64,000 nucleotides of DNA, from contig NC_133122.1 in assembly GCF_033568475.1 (NCBI RefSeq), positions 14,822,763 through 14,886,762 on the forward strand, in the 5' to 3' direction. The notes under the pieces were generated by a model. That model was not told where the DNA came from, did not search any database, and saw only the letters and a program-made list of their open reading frames with translations. The position numbers were made by a program, and so were the translations under genes. Every line of letters begins with the position of its first letter. The first letter of the stretch is position 1. Positions 12,481-23,757 of this stretch are shown here, piece after piece. This DNA comes from Henckelia pumila. Its lineage: Eukaryota > Streptophyta > Magnoliopsida > Lamiales > Gesneriaceae.

Positions 12481-15400
12481 AATTTGGGGAAACGTTCACC
12501 GAGTATTTGCAGGCGCATCACGAGAGGTTTATCGAGGAATCGACTCACGTCGAGTACAAAAGGCTCAAAAAGGTTCTCAAAAGTTGCAGGAGATGCCGGG
12601 ATCTCAAGGATTCTTCTGAAAACAATGGAGAAGACGATCCTTTATCCCCGTGTTGCCAATACGAGTCTTGCCCACGTTAGTAATCTCTCGATTTTTGCCC
12701 ATTTCGTTGTTAACGGGTTTTGTGTTTTATGTTGTTTGCGAGTTAGAATTGCTAGAATTTAATTATGGGGCTCTATTGCAATCAAATTGAAATTCAAGCC
12801 CGTGAAACTTTAAGTATATTTGAAAATATCTTTTTAAAATGTCGAAGCTCTCCTTCTATTGTAACAAAATAATTCAGGTTTGAAAATAATTTCTAGCAAT
12901 CTTCACCTAGGTTCAAGTTCGATAGTTTAACAAATGAATGAACGAGACTTTAGCTACAACTTTTAGCAGCTCAATGAGCTACAACTTGGTTAATTTACTT
13001 AGCTAATGACCAAGATTGAACATCCTTTCGATGAACCAAATGTTTGAATATTGGCTTGTGCTTGATTCAGTAAGTTAGGGAGTGAATGAATGAATGCTTA
13101 TGCAATTAATTTATTGAGCCCGGTTTATATGTGTATCAAGTTGAGCTCGTTTAATTGCAGTCTAGAAGCTTGATAAGATGTTTTGTCTAACATTGGAAAC
13201 TACGTGAATGCATTTCCTGGCTCCTGCTAGAACCTGTTAATGTAAGAAATAAAACTAGTCAGTTTAGGGGATTACATTTTTTGGTTGGGAAAGGGATAGA
13301 TTTCGACTTTTTACTAATACTGAATGTTTCCCTTTAATGAACTTTTGACATAACATATTCGTCTAGATAATATGAAAGCATTGTTACTACAATCTCCATA
13401 GATTTGAGCGTAGGCTCAAAGGTTGGAGAGGCTCAATCATTGTGCCTTGACAATTGGCATAGGCTAAGGCTTGGTCTTTTGGATAAGCATCCACCTTACT
13501 CGTGATGAACTGACTCTGGTATGCATTAGAGGATTGAAGTACTTTTCCCAGCACATTTTAAATGTAGGAATGGTAGATCTAAGGTGAAGAAAAAGATAAG
13601 TTTTGTAATAGACTTATGGGTACATATTTTATTGCCGTTCAATAGTCTTTAATAAACATATTTGGTTATATCTGGTGAAATATTTTCAAGATAGTATAAT
13701 TCTATCATGTTATCCCTTGGAGTATGTCAATATAACAAGACATATGTTTTGCCTGGCATCTTGCGTCGTGTAGGCTCTACAATACCCAAGCGCCTGATTG
13801 TGAATTGTATTTCTGATATCTCATTATGAAAGGTACTTCGATGGTTCATATGCTATAAGCGCTAGAGTGGGACGTAAAACTGCTGGAACATTTTTATTCT
13901 CTTACATGAATTGGGTGATTTTCATTTGATTAATTTTTTTTGGTTCTGAGCAAGATTGGAACATTGGGCTCTTAAAACAGAGTATCGGACGGATGGCTTT
14001 GTTGCACCAAAATAAGTTGTTACAACAGAACCAATGACCTGAAACACAATTTAACCATCTCCCCATGTTTTGAATTTTTTTATTCAGCCAACGCTTTTTC
14101 GCAGGAGCTTAACAGCCTAAAACCTTCTAATGAGTTGGATATCACATAATTTCTTGTTGAATATACAAAAAATACATTTAAACATATTTATTCACGTGTT
14201 GTCTTGAAGATGGGAAACATGCATACTTTTAACGGTTAATTATATCATTTTTTCCCCAATTTTTGTAGTGTTCGGCTTTTTTATCACATGATAAATGATA
14301 ATTTTGCATCTATTAAGTTCAGATAACCTAATTTGTTTCTCATCTTGCAGTATGTGATAAGAAGTTCTTTTCTGAATTGACTAAGGAGGCTTCGGACATT
14401 GCCTGGTGCTTTAGTTCGAGAGTGAGACGCCTCTTCAATCTTCAAGACCATGGAATGAAAAGATGCATCACAAGCTTCCGCCGATGTTTTACGAGCCCCC
14501 AAAATGGCAAGGCAGAAGAATGTCGAATGCTAGTTGAATATGCTATGATGAATGCTGTTGCTATGCGGAAAATCCTCAAGAAGTATGATAAAGTAAGCAC
14601 AAATAAGTGTGATATTAGATACAGAAGCAATAAGATTTAAAATACGTAGAGATGGTATCCGATTGGGTTTTGCAATTTTTTCTAGTTTTTTATGTCCTAA
14701 TGACTTTTGTGTAGGTGCACAGTTCTGATAACGGCAAGAAATTCAAATCTAAAATGCGGTCAGAACACATGGAGATTCTACGATCGCCGTGGTTGATAGA
14801 ACTTGGGGCTTTCTTTGTCAATCTGAGAGAATCTGACAGTGGAAAGCTTGATGAAGTACTCAATCCATTCTCTTGTGATTTAAGTTCTTCCGACCCTGTA
14901 ATGACGTTGACACTTCCAGACAATGAGAAACTAGAATACAGTCTAACATGTGCTATTTGCTTGGTAAGGTTACGTTCCGGATTAGGATTTTATTGGTAAT
15001 GGTGAAAATAATTTCTATTGCAATAACACGAGTTTCAATTTTTATCATTTACAGGAACTTGTTTTCAAACCATATGCATTGGGATGTGGGCATCTCTTGT
15101 GCAAAATATGTGCTTGTTCTGCAGCTTCTGTAATGATCTTTCAAGGCCTCAAGGTAGCAGATTCAGATTCAAAATGCCCCTCCTGCAGAGAGGTTAGATA
15201 TGTGCATACTTGTGGCATCTGTTTATATGTGTCTGTATCTTATTTGTCATTTCCATTTCATTTAAACACCAGTAACTTCGATTAAACACCAGTAACTTTC
15301 ATCGGTATGAGAACCGAAATTGGGCATTAGATCTCTACAAATTGTAAGTTGGAACAATTGTCAAGGGGCATTTTTGGGTACAACAATCACCCCGGTTGCC

Positions 15401-15871
15401 ATGCATGGTGAAGCATGGCTATATATATATTTTTTAAAAAAGATGATGCCAACTATAATTTTTGGTACAACAGGGGGGTTACTTCATTTTTATGCCATAA
15501 AATGTTAGAATAAAATTTTTGGTATATGAACAGTGTCGGTACTAGAATTTTGAAGCCATAAAATGCTGCTGCTGCTGCTTTTAGCACTAGGCTGGTTTTA
15601 AAATCTCGATTCTTAATGCAGGCGGGCGTGTATGGCAACGCGGTACACATGATGGAATTATCTTTGCTCTTGAAGAAACAGTGAGTACTAATAATCTGCA
15701 TCGAGTATATTTATTTCTTTGTTTTCGCTTTAAGCTGACTCATTTTAATGCATTCTACTTTGTAGTTGCAAGGAATACTGGAATGAGAGATTGGTTTCCG
15801 AACGAGCTGAAATGGTGAAGCAATCGAAGATCTACTGGGATTTGCAATCCAAGTATATGATTGGATATTGA
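12477..15871 (+). CDS. NLA: SPX-RING E3 ubiquitin ligase, NLA/BAH1-like
   Basis: The exons are 12477-12675, 14351-14592, 14715-14963, 15055-15192, 15622-15680 and 15766-15871, all GT-AG, giving 330 residues (the family is about 335). The N-terminal SPX domain (about 1-165) starts MKFGETFTEYL and carries the lysine-rich YKRLKKVLK helix that binds inositol pyrophosphates, then LCDKKFF, and MRKILKKYDK near its end. A C3HC4 RING follows (about 225-285: CAICLELVF, GCGHLLCKICAC, CPSCRE). The C-terminal tail is EYWNERLVSERAEM...YWD, typical of NLA. In Arabidopsis NLA marks PHT1 phosphate transporters and a nitrate transporter for ubiquitin-dependent degradation at the plasma membrane and is repressed by miR827 through its 5' UTR; I see no obvious miR827 site in 12300-12476. 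Intron 1 is long (1675 bases). All zinc ligands are present and the gene looks functional. Which paralogue (NLA or a relative) it is cannot be settled here. Confidence 0.9.
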
Positions 15872-16027
15872 CGTTTTCGCAATCCATCTATTATGATACA
15901 TGTGGATGCCAAATATTTCGAAGAAAATACACTTGATGGCTAAATCTTGTTACCATGACTATGTAAGAAAAAGGGCACAAGTCGTTTTCTGTGATTTTTT
16001 TTCCCCTGGATAATCTTTCTGACGTTA

Positions 16028-16194
16028 ATTATTGGTTGTTCTTGGATTATATTGATATGTATAAGTTGGACTTACTATATGTCTATGTTCCCCACCAATC
16101 CTTTGTTTTTGGATTATTGGTTGTTCATGGAATATATTGCTATGTATAAGTTGGACTTACATTGTCTATGTTCCCCACCAATCCTTAGTTTTTA
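16028..16194 (+). repeat. 85-bp tandem duplication downstream of the SPX-RING gene
   Basis: Two copies (16028-16112 and 16113-16194) begin ATTATTGGTTGTTC and share GTATAAGTTGGACTTAC and GTTCCCCACCAATCCTT. They differ by a few substitutions and a small indel. They start about 155 bases after the stop codon and so may fall in the 3' UTR. Confidence 0.85.
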
Positions 16195-16544
16195 ACTTCT
16201 TTAGGCTTTTGAATCCTTCGTTGTAACAACATGAATTTGCATTTATCTCCTTAATCAAACGTCGACTCTGGGTTTTGCCTTCACATGCATTATGTTTCAA
16301 ATCTAGAATTAACGTGATATTTGGAGTAACATTTTTGCATCAACCCCTTTTGTTTTGAAGGAAAAAGAGTATAAACTATATACTAATTAATGAACAAATA
16401 TTTTAAAAGAAAAATAATAATTAATTAAGTTACTTAAATCATGAATATATCTAAAAATGTTAAACTATTCATCGTGTATTGACATCATAAACATACATGA
16501 TATAAAAATTTAAAATATGTTAAATTTTATAAGGATCATATTTT

Positions 16545-16744
16545 GGTTTTGATCCATTAATTTTTTAAAGTTTGGTTTTTGTACTACCTTTTAATTTTTT
16601 GGCTATTTTGGTCAAATTGTTGAAATGACAATTAACATATCAGCATTTTCTGATGTCACATCAGCAATTTGATCAAAATAGACGAAAACTAAAAGTTGAT
16701 GTATCAAAACTAAATTTTTAAAAAATTAATGGATTAAAATAAAA
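16545..16744. mobile_element. Foldback MITE-like inverted repeat
   Basis: The left arm (GATCCATTAATTTTTTAAAG... to TTGGTCAAATTG, 16551-16620) is the imperfect reverse complement of the right arm (CAATTTGATCAAAATAG... to TTAATGGATT, 16669-16735). The loop is about 50 bases. The outer ends are blurred, and no target duplication was identified. Confidence 0.6.
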
Positions 16745-16988
16745 AAATAAAAAAAGTTAACAGACAAATATCATTATTTTGCCAACTTTATATACTTAGA
16801 CATCAGCGCATACGTCGCGTGCAACAACTTCAAGTCTTCAACAGATTGCATCAAATCAGAAGGAAATAATTATGCAAGTGAAGGCAAAACTGATTTAATA
16901 TATAGGTTACCTATTGCATACAAACTAAAAGAGAGAATCTAATAAAATGGGATAAGAATTATTTTGAAAAATCTCAAATTAAAACTAA

Positions 16989-17263
16989 GGGAGAATTACT
17001 TTTTTGGTCGTACATATTTGCTTATTTGCGATTTCGGTCTTTTATGTTGTCAGATTTTAATTTAAGTCCATTATCTTTGTTTTTTCGACAATTTTAGTTT
17101 TTTTTATATGTGACACTGATATGATACAAATGCAGCATTTTTAATAAAAAAAGATTAAAATTATCAAAAATCAAAATATACTTAACTAAAATTAAAATTT
17201 AAAAATATAAAAAACCAAAATCTCAAATAATAAAAATTACGGGACAAAAAATTCATTTCTCCC
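16989..17263. mobile_element. Mutator-type MITE with 9-bp target duplication
   Basis: A 275-bp element begins GGGAGAATTACTTTTTTGG and ends TTCATTTCTCCC. The arms are long imperfect inverted repeats, both reading as 'GGTC/TTTT...GATTTTGGT' type sequence. It is flanked by a perfect 9-bp direct repeat, TAAAACTAA, at 16980-16988 and 17264-17272. A 9-bp duplication points to Mutator-like transposase activity. It has no coding capacity. Confidence 0.8.
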
Positions 17264-17394
17264 TAAAACTAATTGAAAAATAAGGTGTCCGAAATCCGAA
17301 TGTCGAAGAAAGATTAGTCGAGAAAGTGCCAAGTGGATTTGTAAATTTAAGTGGATTTATGCGTTGTGAGGTGTGTACTTTAAAATAGAGATGA

Positions 17395-17605
17395 TTTTTC
17401 GGTATACCGTATCAAAAATATTGGTATGAAAAAAATTCATATCGATACTGATACTGAAATTCTGAAATTTTGGTACAGAAAAAATCCATATTGATACCGT
17501 ATAGATACTGAAAAAAATATGGTATGCCGAAAAAATGTCTGTATATCGAAAAAATTTCGGTACAATATGCAAAAAAACTCGATATTTTGATCCGGTATAT
17601 CAACC
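17395..17605. repeat. GGTATACCG / GATACCGAAA-rich block
   Basis: The motif 'GGTATACCG' and near copies (GGTATG, GATACTG, GGTACAG, GGTATGCCG) recur about every 20-40 bases. This is a common type of degenerate dispersed plant repeat. I see no clear ends and no gene. Confidence 0.45.
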
Positions 17606-18935
17606 CTACATTAAAATTCGTTTGGGTTTTTGGGTCTTAATTATAATAGTTTTTTTCCCTTGCTAAATACATGTATGTGCTAACACTTAAATGATCAAAA
17701 TAGTTTTCTGAAAGTGTATTAAATTATATTTTAATTAATTTGCACATGTTGAATTTGACTTTTGTAGTCTTGTAATGATGAGCACTTGGTGTAACTAATA
17801 ATCAATCAACATGCTTTTGTTTTAATTAATCTCAGCATTTTATTTGCAGCATCCGAGGCCACCATTTTTTGTCTCACCAATCTTCATTTGAATCCGAATT
17901 TATAATGCTTACTATGACCGTATACCGAGTGCTTCTAATTTTATAAAAAAAAGTATAGTTATACAAGAATTTAAATTTTTTAAATCGTATAAAAGTTTAA
18001 GTTCGATGGTTCAATTAATTTCCTATTAAAAAAAATTATTGCATACGCGAAAATTAATTTTTTTCCTCAATAATTGTACTTCATATCATTAAAAAAAATC
18101 AGGCAAGTGCTTCTGTCTCTCATCCGAATTATAAGATCGCACATTAGTTGTCGATCAATTTACTAAATATATATATCTAATGATGACGATATAATTCAAA
18201 TATTTTAATCTCTAACGCAGTTCAAATGTTCCGGTTTAATTGATATATATCTTGTCACAGACACGATTTAATCGATATCTTATCAGAGACAGATTACCGT
18301 ATCCGAACCACAACACATACAATTTGATTAGAATGGAGGAACTTCATTGAATTTTGTGCATGTCAATAACTTCGTTGGTCAAAATGGCATGTCAAGGAAA
18401 TATTACGCATTGCTCCTCTGTGAACTAAAATAGCAAAGTTATTATAATTATTCCTTACTGGTTAGGTCAATAATTTATGTGAGAGGAACTTGCGGTGTTC
18501 TTGTTTTTTCGGAATTTCGTTTCTGAAAAAAAAAAAAAAAGGAAAAAGAAAAAATAAAAAGTGAAATTTGAGTACTACTTCGATTGAAATTAAAGGATGA
18601 CCAAGCTTTCTCATGCTTAAGGATCTCACATTGGCATTGGTTACTAGTACTACAATTATTATTATTATTATTATTATTATTACTACTACGTAAAACGAAA
18701 ACTCTTGCCCAAATGTGGCGTTTGCACAACATATAATTTTTGGGTTATGTTACATGTACACGGAGTGTTATACATTGAATTACACATTGTATTAGAAATT
18801 ACATAATTATTCAGCATGCATTTTTGAAAGTTTTTTTTTTCAAATAAAACATATGGATAATTTTATAATCTCAAATCGAATATGTAAGTGTCAAAACGGG
18901 CTAGTGGACGGGCCAACTCACAACCCATTGTAACC
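17606..18935. other. Intergenic, AT-rich
   Basis: No gene was recognised. It contains a poly-A tract at 18525-18540 and an (ATT)n microsatellite at 18655-18682 followed by ACT repeats. The reading frames crossing these are simple-sequence artefacts. Confidence 0.6.
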
Positions 18936-19215
18936 CATCATTAGACGAGGAGGGGCCATCTTTTAGGCGGATTGAGAAAACATAAACTCAACTCACCTAT
19001 TTTAGGTGGCGCACCGGGCCAACCCTTATGTGTAATTTAACGGGTTTTGGCAGGACGACCCGTAACCCGCCACAACCCACCATTAGGCGGTGTGGGGCAG
19101 GACGGCCCACCTTTTAGGTAGGTTGGAAAATTACCAACTCAACCCAACTATTTTGTATGGCGGGACGGGCTAACCAGACGGAACTAACCTAATGTAACCC
19201 AATGTGTAACACTAC
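18936..19215. repeat. GC-richer repeat with 'ACCCACCATTAGGCGG' units
   Basis: Phrases such as AACCCATCATTAGACGAGGAGG (18923 on), CCCACCATTAGGCGGTG (about 19076), CATCTTTTAGGCGG and CACCTTTTAGGTAGG recur two to three times at spacings of roughly 60-150 bases. This looks like a degenerate internally repeated transposable-element fragment. Confidence 0.45.
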
Positions 19216-19648
19216 GGGTCCGCTTGGTACATGTGATGAGATTATTAAGCAGAGTGGATAAATAAAAAATATGAGAGGATATATAATACTACCATTTAAT
19301 AAGAAAGTTGTTTGGTTCGTTTTTTAAAGTTAAGAGATCATTTACTGACATACATTGTTTGACAAATATACCCTTTAACCATATGCAAATTTACACTCAA
19401 TTATTGCGCTTTAGAAAGAAGACAAGAATTTAGGATCATGGGCAAAAGGGTAAATACACTGCACAATCTCAAGTATTGTTTACAAAGTATTCACAATACC
19501 TGCTCTTTTACGTGGACTTATTGTCCGTGCATTTCAGCCCTTCTGGGTCAATTAATGTCGGCCTTTGGGTTATCAAACGAAGAGTGAAAGTTGAACCAAA
19601 CACCGGTTGTTAATAATCATGCCCTAATACCTCTTACCAAATGGGCCC
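19216..19648. mobile_element. PIF/Harbinger (Tourist)-like MITE
   Basis: The ends are inverted: GGGTCCGCTTGGTAC on the left, and TTACCAAATGGGCCC on the right, whose reverse complement starts GGGCCCATTTGGTAA. A 3-bp direct repeat, TAC, flanks it (19213-19215 and 19649-19651). Length 433 bases, no coding sequence. Terminus and 3-bp duplication suit a Tourist-like element. Confidence 0.65.
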
Positions 19649-19975
19649 TACGTGTACATTAATATTTTTCATAATTTTTACATAAGTAAATTATTTGTAA
19701 TTTTTTAGCTGAGGAAAAGACGATAACTGTTCTACAATTGCACTCCTTCCATTGATTCGGTTCAAGATGAGGCACGAAATGCTCATATCATGGCTATGTT
19801 AATTCACCCGGGTAATTTGGGCAAACCAAGCACATGGAGGTCATTTACTTGTGAAAACCTTTCATGTGAAAAGTCAGTTTTTCAAACTATCTCAACAATC
19901 GATGGAGACAATCGGCTAAATAACATTGGACAAACATTTTTTTAAAATAAAAAAAACGACTTCTGTGTATTTTAA

Positions 19976-20102
19976 GGTAGTGTTCGAGAGAGTTTGTAAG
20001 AAACACTTTTCAGCTTTTCTTTAACAAAATTTTGAAATTTTGTGATATTTTGTTAAAAAAAAAACTGAGAAGTGCTTTCTAGAAACTTTTCAAAACACCA
20101 CC
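19976..20102. mobile_element. Small foldback MITE, copy 1
   Basis: A 127-bp inverted repeat runs from GGTAGTGTTCGAGAG to TTTTCAAAACACCACC, with CTTTTCAGCTTTT and AACTGAGAAGTG in the arms. It is flanked by TAA on both sides. It is related to 24086-24173 inside the receptor-kinase gene. Confidence 0.6.
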
Positions 20103-20960
20103 TAAATACACTAGGAGTGTTATATTTTTTTAAAAAAATGAAGTTTGACAAAAGTTATTTTTCCCAGTATGATGTTAATTTGTCGTCGGAAGTATATCGT
20201 CTGTCTCGAAAAAATGGACGTATACATAGCAAAAGATAGCTATCTCTTGTTGTTTAGGGTTGGCCCCTCTCCCCAAATCAGAGGTCCATCCCTTTTGATG
20301 ACATTGGATGGAGACATGACTCATGGCTGGTATAGAAAAAAGGTTCAATCACCATGGCTTGTAAAGTGATGATAAAGTGTGGTGCTAGCTTTTGCTAGCT
20401 CTTATAAGTGACTCAATAATGACCCGGGACATACTTTGTCCCCCTTGGCCCCAATTATTGTCCTAATCCCATTTTCACCAGGGGGCATTTTCGTCCATCT
20501 ACAAAGCCGAAATCTCCGAATTACCCTTCGTTCGTTCACGTGGAGGGATGTGATTGGCTGATCGGCCAACGGAAAGAATCTATTAAAGTCACTCACACAC
20601 CCATAGCTCACTGTGCGTGCATGGTTTCTAAAAGGTGAAAAAGGGCAACCCACAAATGGCATGATCATCTTGACAACTTTCCAACCACCCGTAATTAAAA
20701 TCGATATAAAAAAAAATTTAGAAATTAAACTTGCACTTTTATTGTTAGAAATCATCTCAAATCATGATACAAGTTTTAATTAATTACGTACACCCTCATT
20801 TTCAAATTTAATCTCGGATTTTGGCCAATCATCCACAAATTTGGAATCATAAAAATCAGATTAGTGAGTTTTGATCAAAAGATCATCAAACAAACTCGTA
20901 AGATACTTGTAGTTAAGGTAAAAAGTAAAGCTACGTACTAAAATGGAAAAATAATTCATA
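20103..20960. other. Intergenic stretch upstream of the glutaredoxin-like gene
   Basis: No gene is supported. A 117-codon minus-strand frame (20402-20755) has no recognisable domain and no family resemblance. The sequence around 20470-20660 is less AT-rich than its surroundings and could hold promoter elements. Confidence 0.5.
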
Positions 20961-20968
20961 TACTCAAC

Positions 20969-20982
20969 AAAAAATATATATA
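20969..20982 (+). promoter_or_regulatory. Candidate TATA box of the glutaredoxin-like gene
   Basis: AAATATATATATAATA lies about 210 bases before the start codon. It is followed by a pyrimidine-rich leader (CTTCTCTCTTCTTTTTATCT, about 21102-21121), as is common in plant 5' UTRs. It is assigned by position only. Confidence 0.35.
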
Positions 20983-21191
20983 TAATAAGAAATAAATAAT
21001 GCAATCTTCTTATCAATTATCATTCTTGTTCCCCCGGCATATGCTTCCACTACTCATTCTCATTTCTCACCCTAGCTAGCTAGACTTATCCTCCTCGAGC
21101 AGTCTTCTCTCTTCTTTTTATCTCAGAACATGTAAAAAAATATCTCACAAAAGAACCAAGAATAATATTCTTCAATATTTTGATCCAAAAA

Positions 21192-21986
21192 ATGAAAGGA
21201 ATAATAATCAGAAAACTGAAATCTCTCACCATTCCCACAGCTTGGAAGCCAGCTGGCCTAGCTCAACAAACCACCACGACTCCGATTCAACTCTTTCAAG
21301 CTACTGCTAAAGAACACAACAAACTCAAAGATTCCGAGCTGTACGAGGATGCTACGGATCATGAAGATATGGCTTCACGTCGTCCCAACATATGTATCCA
21401 AGAAAAAACAGACCAAAATCCCACCAAATTTATCGTACTTCCTACTCAAGAAATAGATGGCAATTCGTCTAAGTACTCCATTCCATCAGATCAAGAAACA
21501 ACCGAGTGCAACTTCAACTCCCAGTTAACAGGAAACGAATCGGTCATACTTTACACAACAAGCCTCAGGGGGATCCGGAAGACGTTCGAGGATTGCGGCA
21601 CGATCCGGTTCCTGCTACAAAGTTTCCGGATAGTTTACTACGAAAGAGATGTCTCCATGCACTTGGAATACAGAGAGGAGCTTTGGGGAATCCTAGGTCG
21701 TAGAGTTATCCCGCCTAAACTTTTCATCAGAGGGAGGTGCATCGGAGGAGCCGACGAAGTCGTGGGATTGCATGAAAAGGGAATGCTGATAAATCTAGTG
21801 AAAGGGATACCTTTGAACCCTTCGAATTATCCTTGCAAAGGGTGCGGCGGGATTCATTTCGTGCTGTGTTCTAGGTGTAATGGTAGCCGGAAAGTGATGT
21901 CGTCGGAGGGACAAAATGCGGGATCGCCAATCCGGTGCCAGAATTGCAACGAGAATGGATTGATCAAGTGCATGTTTTGTAGCTAG
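21192..21986 (+). CDS. Glutaredoxin-domain protein with C-terminal CxxC zinc repeats
   Basis: An intronless gene of 264 residues. The ATG at 21192 is chosen because the frame upstream of it has no other ATG. The N-terminal 110 residues are polar and low complexity. The glutaredoxin-like domain (about 117-215) begins ESVILYTTSLRGIRKTFEDC and contains YERDVSMH and VIPPKLFIRGRCIGGADEV, which matches the plant family typified by At5g39865 and At3g28850. As in that family, the CPYC/CC-type redox motif is replaced by TSLRGIRK, so classical thiol-disulfide activity is unlikely. Four CxxC pairs follow (CKGC, CSRC, CQNC, CMFC; about 220-263), a DnaJ-like zinc-binding arrangement. The biochemical role is not known. 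A polyadenylation signal, AATAAATA, is at 21998. Confidence 0.88.
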   Translation: MKGIIIRKLKSLTIPTAWKPAGLAQQTTTTPIQLFQATAKEHNKLKDSELYEDATDHEDMASRRPNICIQEKTDQNPTKFIVLPTQEIDGNSSKYSIPSDQETTECNFNSQLTGNESVILYTTSLRGIRKTFEDCGTIRFLLQSFRIVYYERDVSMHLEYREELWGILGRRVIPPKLFIRGRCIGGADEVVGLHEKGMLINLVKGIPLNPSNYPCKGCGGIHFVLCSRCNGSRKVMSSEGQNAGSPIRCQNCNENGLIKCMFCS

Positions 21987-22009
21987 CTAGTTGTAGGAAT
22001 AAATATTGT

Positions 22010-23757
22010 TGGAATATCACTAGCTAATTGTCTCATCTTGTTTAGGTTATTTGGTATCTTTGTTATGATTCGGAGTCTAATTTTATCTTATTGTTAGAGT
22101 TTAATTATTTGAATATATTAAATGTAGCCAAATTTGTTAACTGAAATTTGTGGTTTATGTTAGTGAGATTGAAAGATCGAGATATGTGATCATAATAATA
22201 AAACAACATCTTTTGGTGGCCTTCGGATTGATTGCGAAAAGAAAAGCGGGCGTGTGCCATGTGATTGTGATGCACGAGCTATTATTGAGAGACCTTTGGA
22301 TTTTTTGGATATGAACAAGAAATTTCTTGTTGGATAACACCAATATTGACACTGCCCATACACATAGCGTCACATCAACACTATATTTTAAAAGAGTTGA
22401 CCCCGAAGAGGATCCATTCTACATGAGTCATTGGCACATTCAAGTGTTAAATTGAGGCATGTGCACGAGCGGCAAAACACATCAACACTATATTGATTTT
22501 ATGTCAGTGTGAAAAAATATTAACTAAATTTCAAGAAAAAACAAACATTACAAACTAAAATTGAAATATAACAACATAGAAGATCAAGTTAAAATCGCAA
22601 TGATGAGACAAACATATAGGACACGAAAAACAATTTTCAAAATTTTTTAAAAATATTTTTATAGATATGATTGAATTTTAAAATATAGATAAACATAAAA
22701 TTGAAATATAGATTTTTTAAAATACTATTTTAGGATAATAAAGAAAAAAATATTGTTTTCCTAAATGCTTCACGTAAGAGCAATTATACAACGGTTAGAT
22801 AAATATTTCGATGATAACAATAACGAAGGCACATCTCCATGATTTAAGTGTTTAATAGATTAAAATAATTTAGGAGCAGTTCATTTATATTTTATAGCAA
22901 TATTAGGTTGTGTGACTAGTAAACAGACGCAAATTAACACCCATTAAGCAAAAATGTTGAGTTTTTTTTCTCTTTATTTTTCTCCTTTGATTTCAGTTGG
23001 GTGAAGTTTTTTTGTTTTTATTTTTTAATTACAACAAGAAGAGAAGGACTCGAAGTTTCGAACTCGATAGGGTTTTCGCCAATTGACGAATAGATGAGAC
23101 CAAGGTTACAAGCCCGGTTTCACGTGGAGTTTAATATGTGCCGCATGAAGATTTTTGTCTTCTATGTTACACTACCCTCTTAGAAAAATATTAAAGCCAA
23201 ATAAGCAATATCATGCGTATTTGATAGCTTCTGCACACAAAAAAAAAAGACCAAAAATAAAACTCAAGTTATTGTTCAATGACCAAACTTGGACTAATAT
23301 AAGACTACAATCCAAAAGAAGCAAATTCACAATACCAAAATTACAATTTTTTCTGTATATCTTGGTAAGACAGAGAAACTAAATACATGGAGCTAGTGAC
23401 CATAATAACCAAAAGGAAATTATAGAAAACCAAATAACTAAAATAGAATATATTACTAACTGCACTAGTTGTATACTAAGATCATATGCCCAATGATCCC
23501 ACATTTTACAGATTTCTTCAATTATTATTAATCAGAACCGTCTCAGAAAATTTCATGAGTCATTTCTGCACTTAATATTCTCATCATCCATGAATCACAT
23601 CAGGTGATGTCTCAACCAATAAGCCCTTCTCCTTCCTCGTTTTCTGCAAGTGAATCAAAAATATATATCATCAGATATACATATACATATACACGCAAAC
23701 TAATTCATTTCACTCTCATGCATGTAATGTATACTAGCAAATGTATAAATTTTTAAC
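22010..23757. other. Intergenic between the glutaredoxin-like and receptor-kinase genes
   Basis: AT-rich, no gene supported. A 17-bp direct repeat, CACATCAACACTATATT, occurs near 22372 and 22479. The right end (23500-23757) should hold the 3' UTR of the receptor kinase, which is on the minus strand. Confidence 0.5.

Noticed and set aside
18475-18732. Poly-asparagine reading frame
   Set aside because: Translation of the (ATT)n microsatellite and poly-A tract.
20402-20755. 117-codon minus-strand reading frame upstream of the glutaredoxin-like gene
   Set aside because: No domain, no family resemblance, no splice context. It looks like chance openness in a less AT-rich promoter region.
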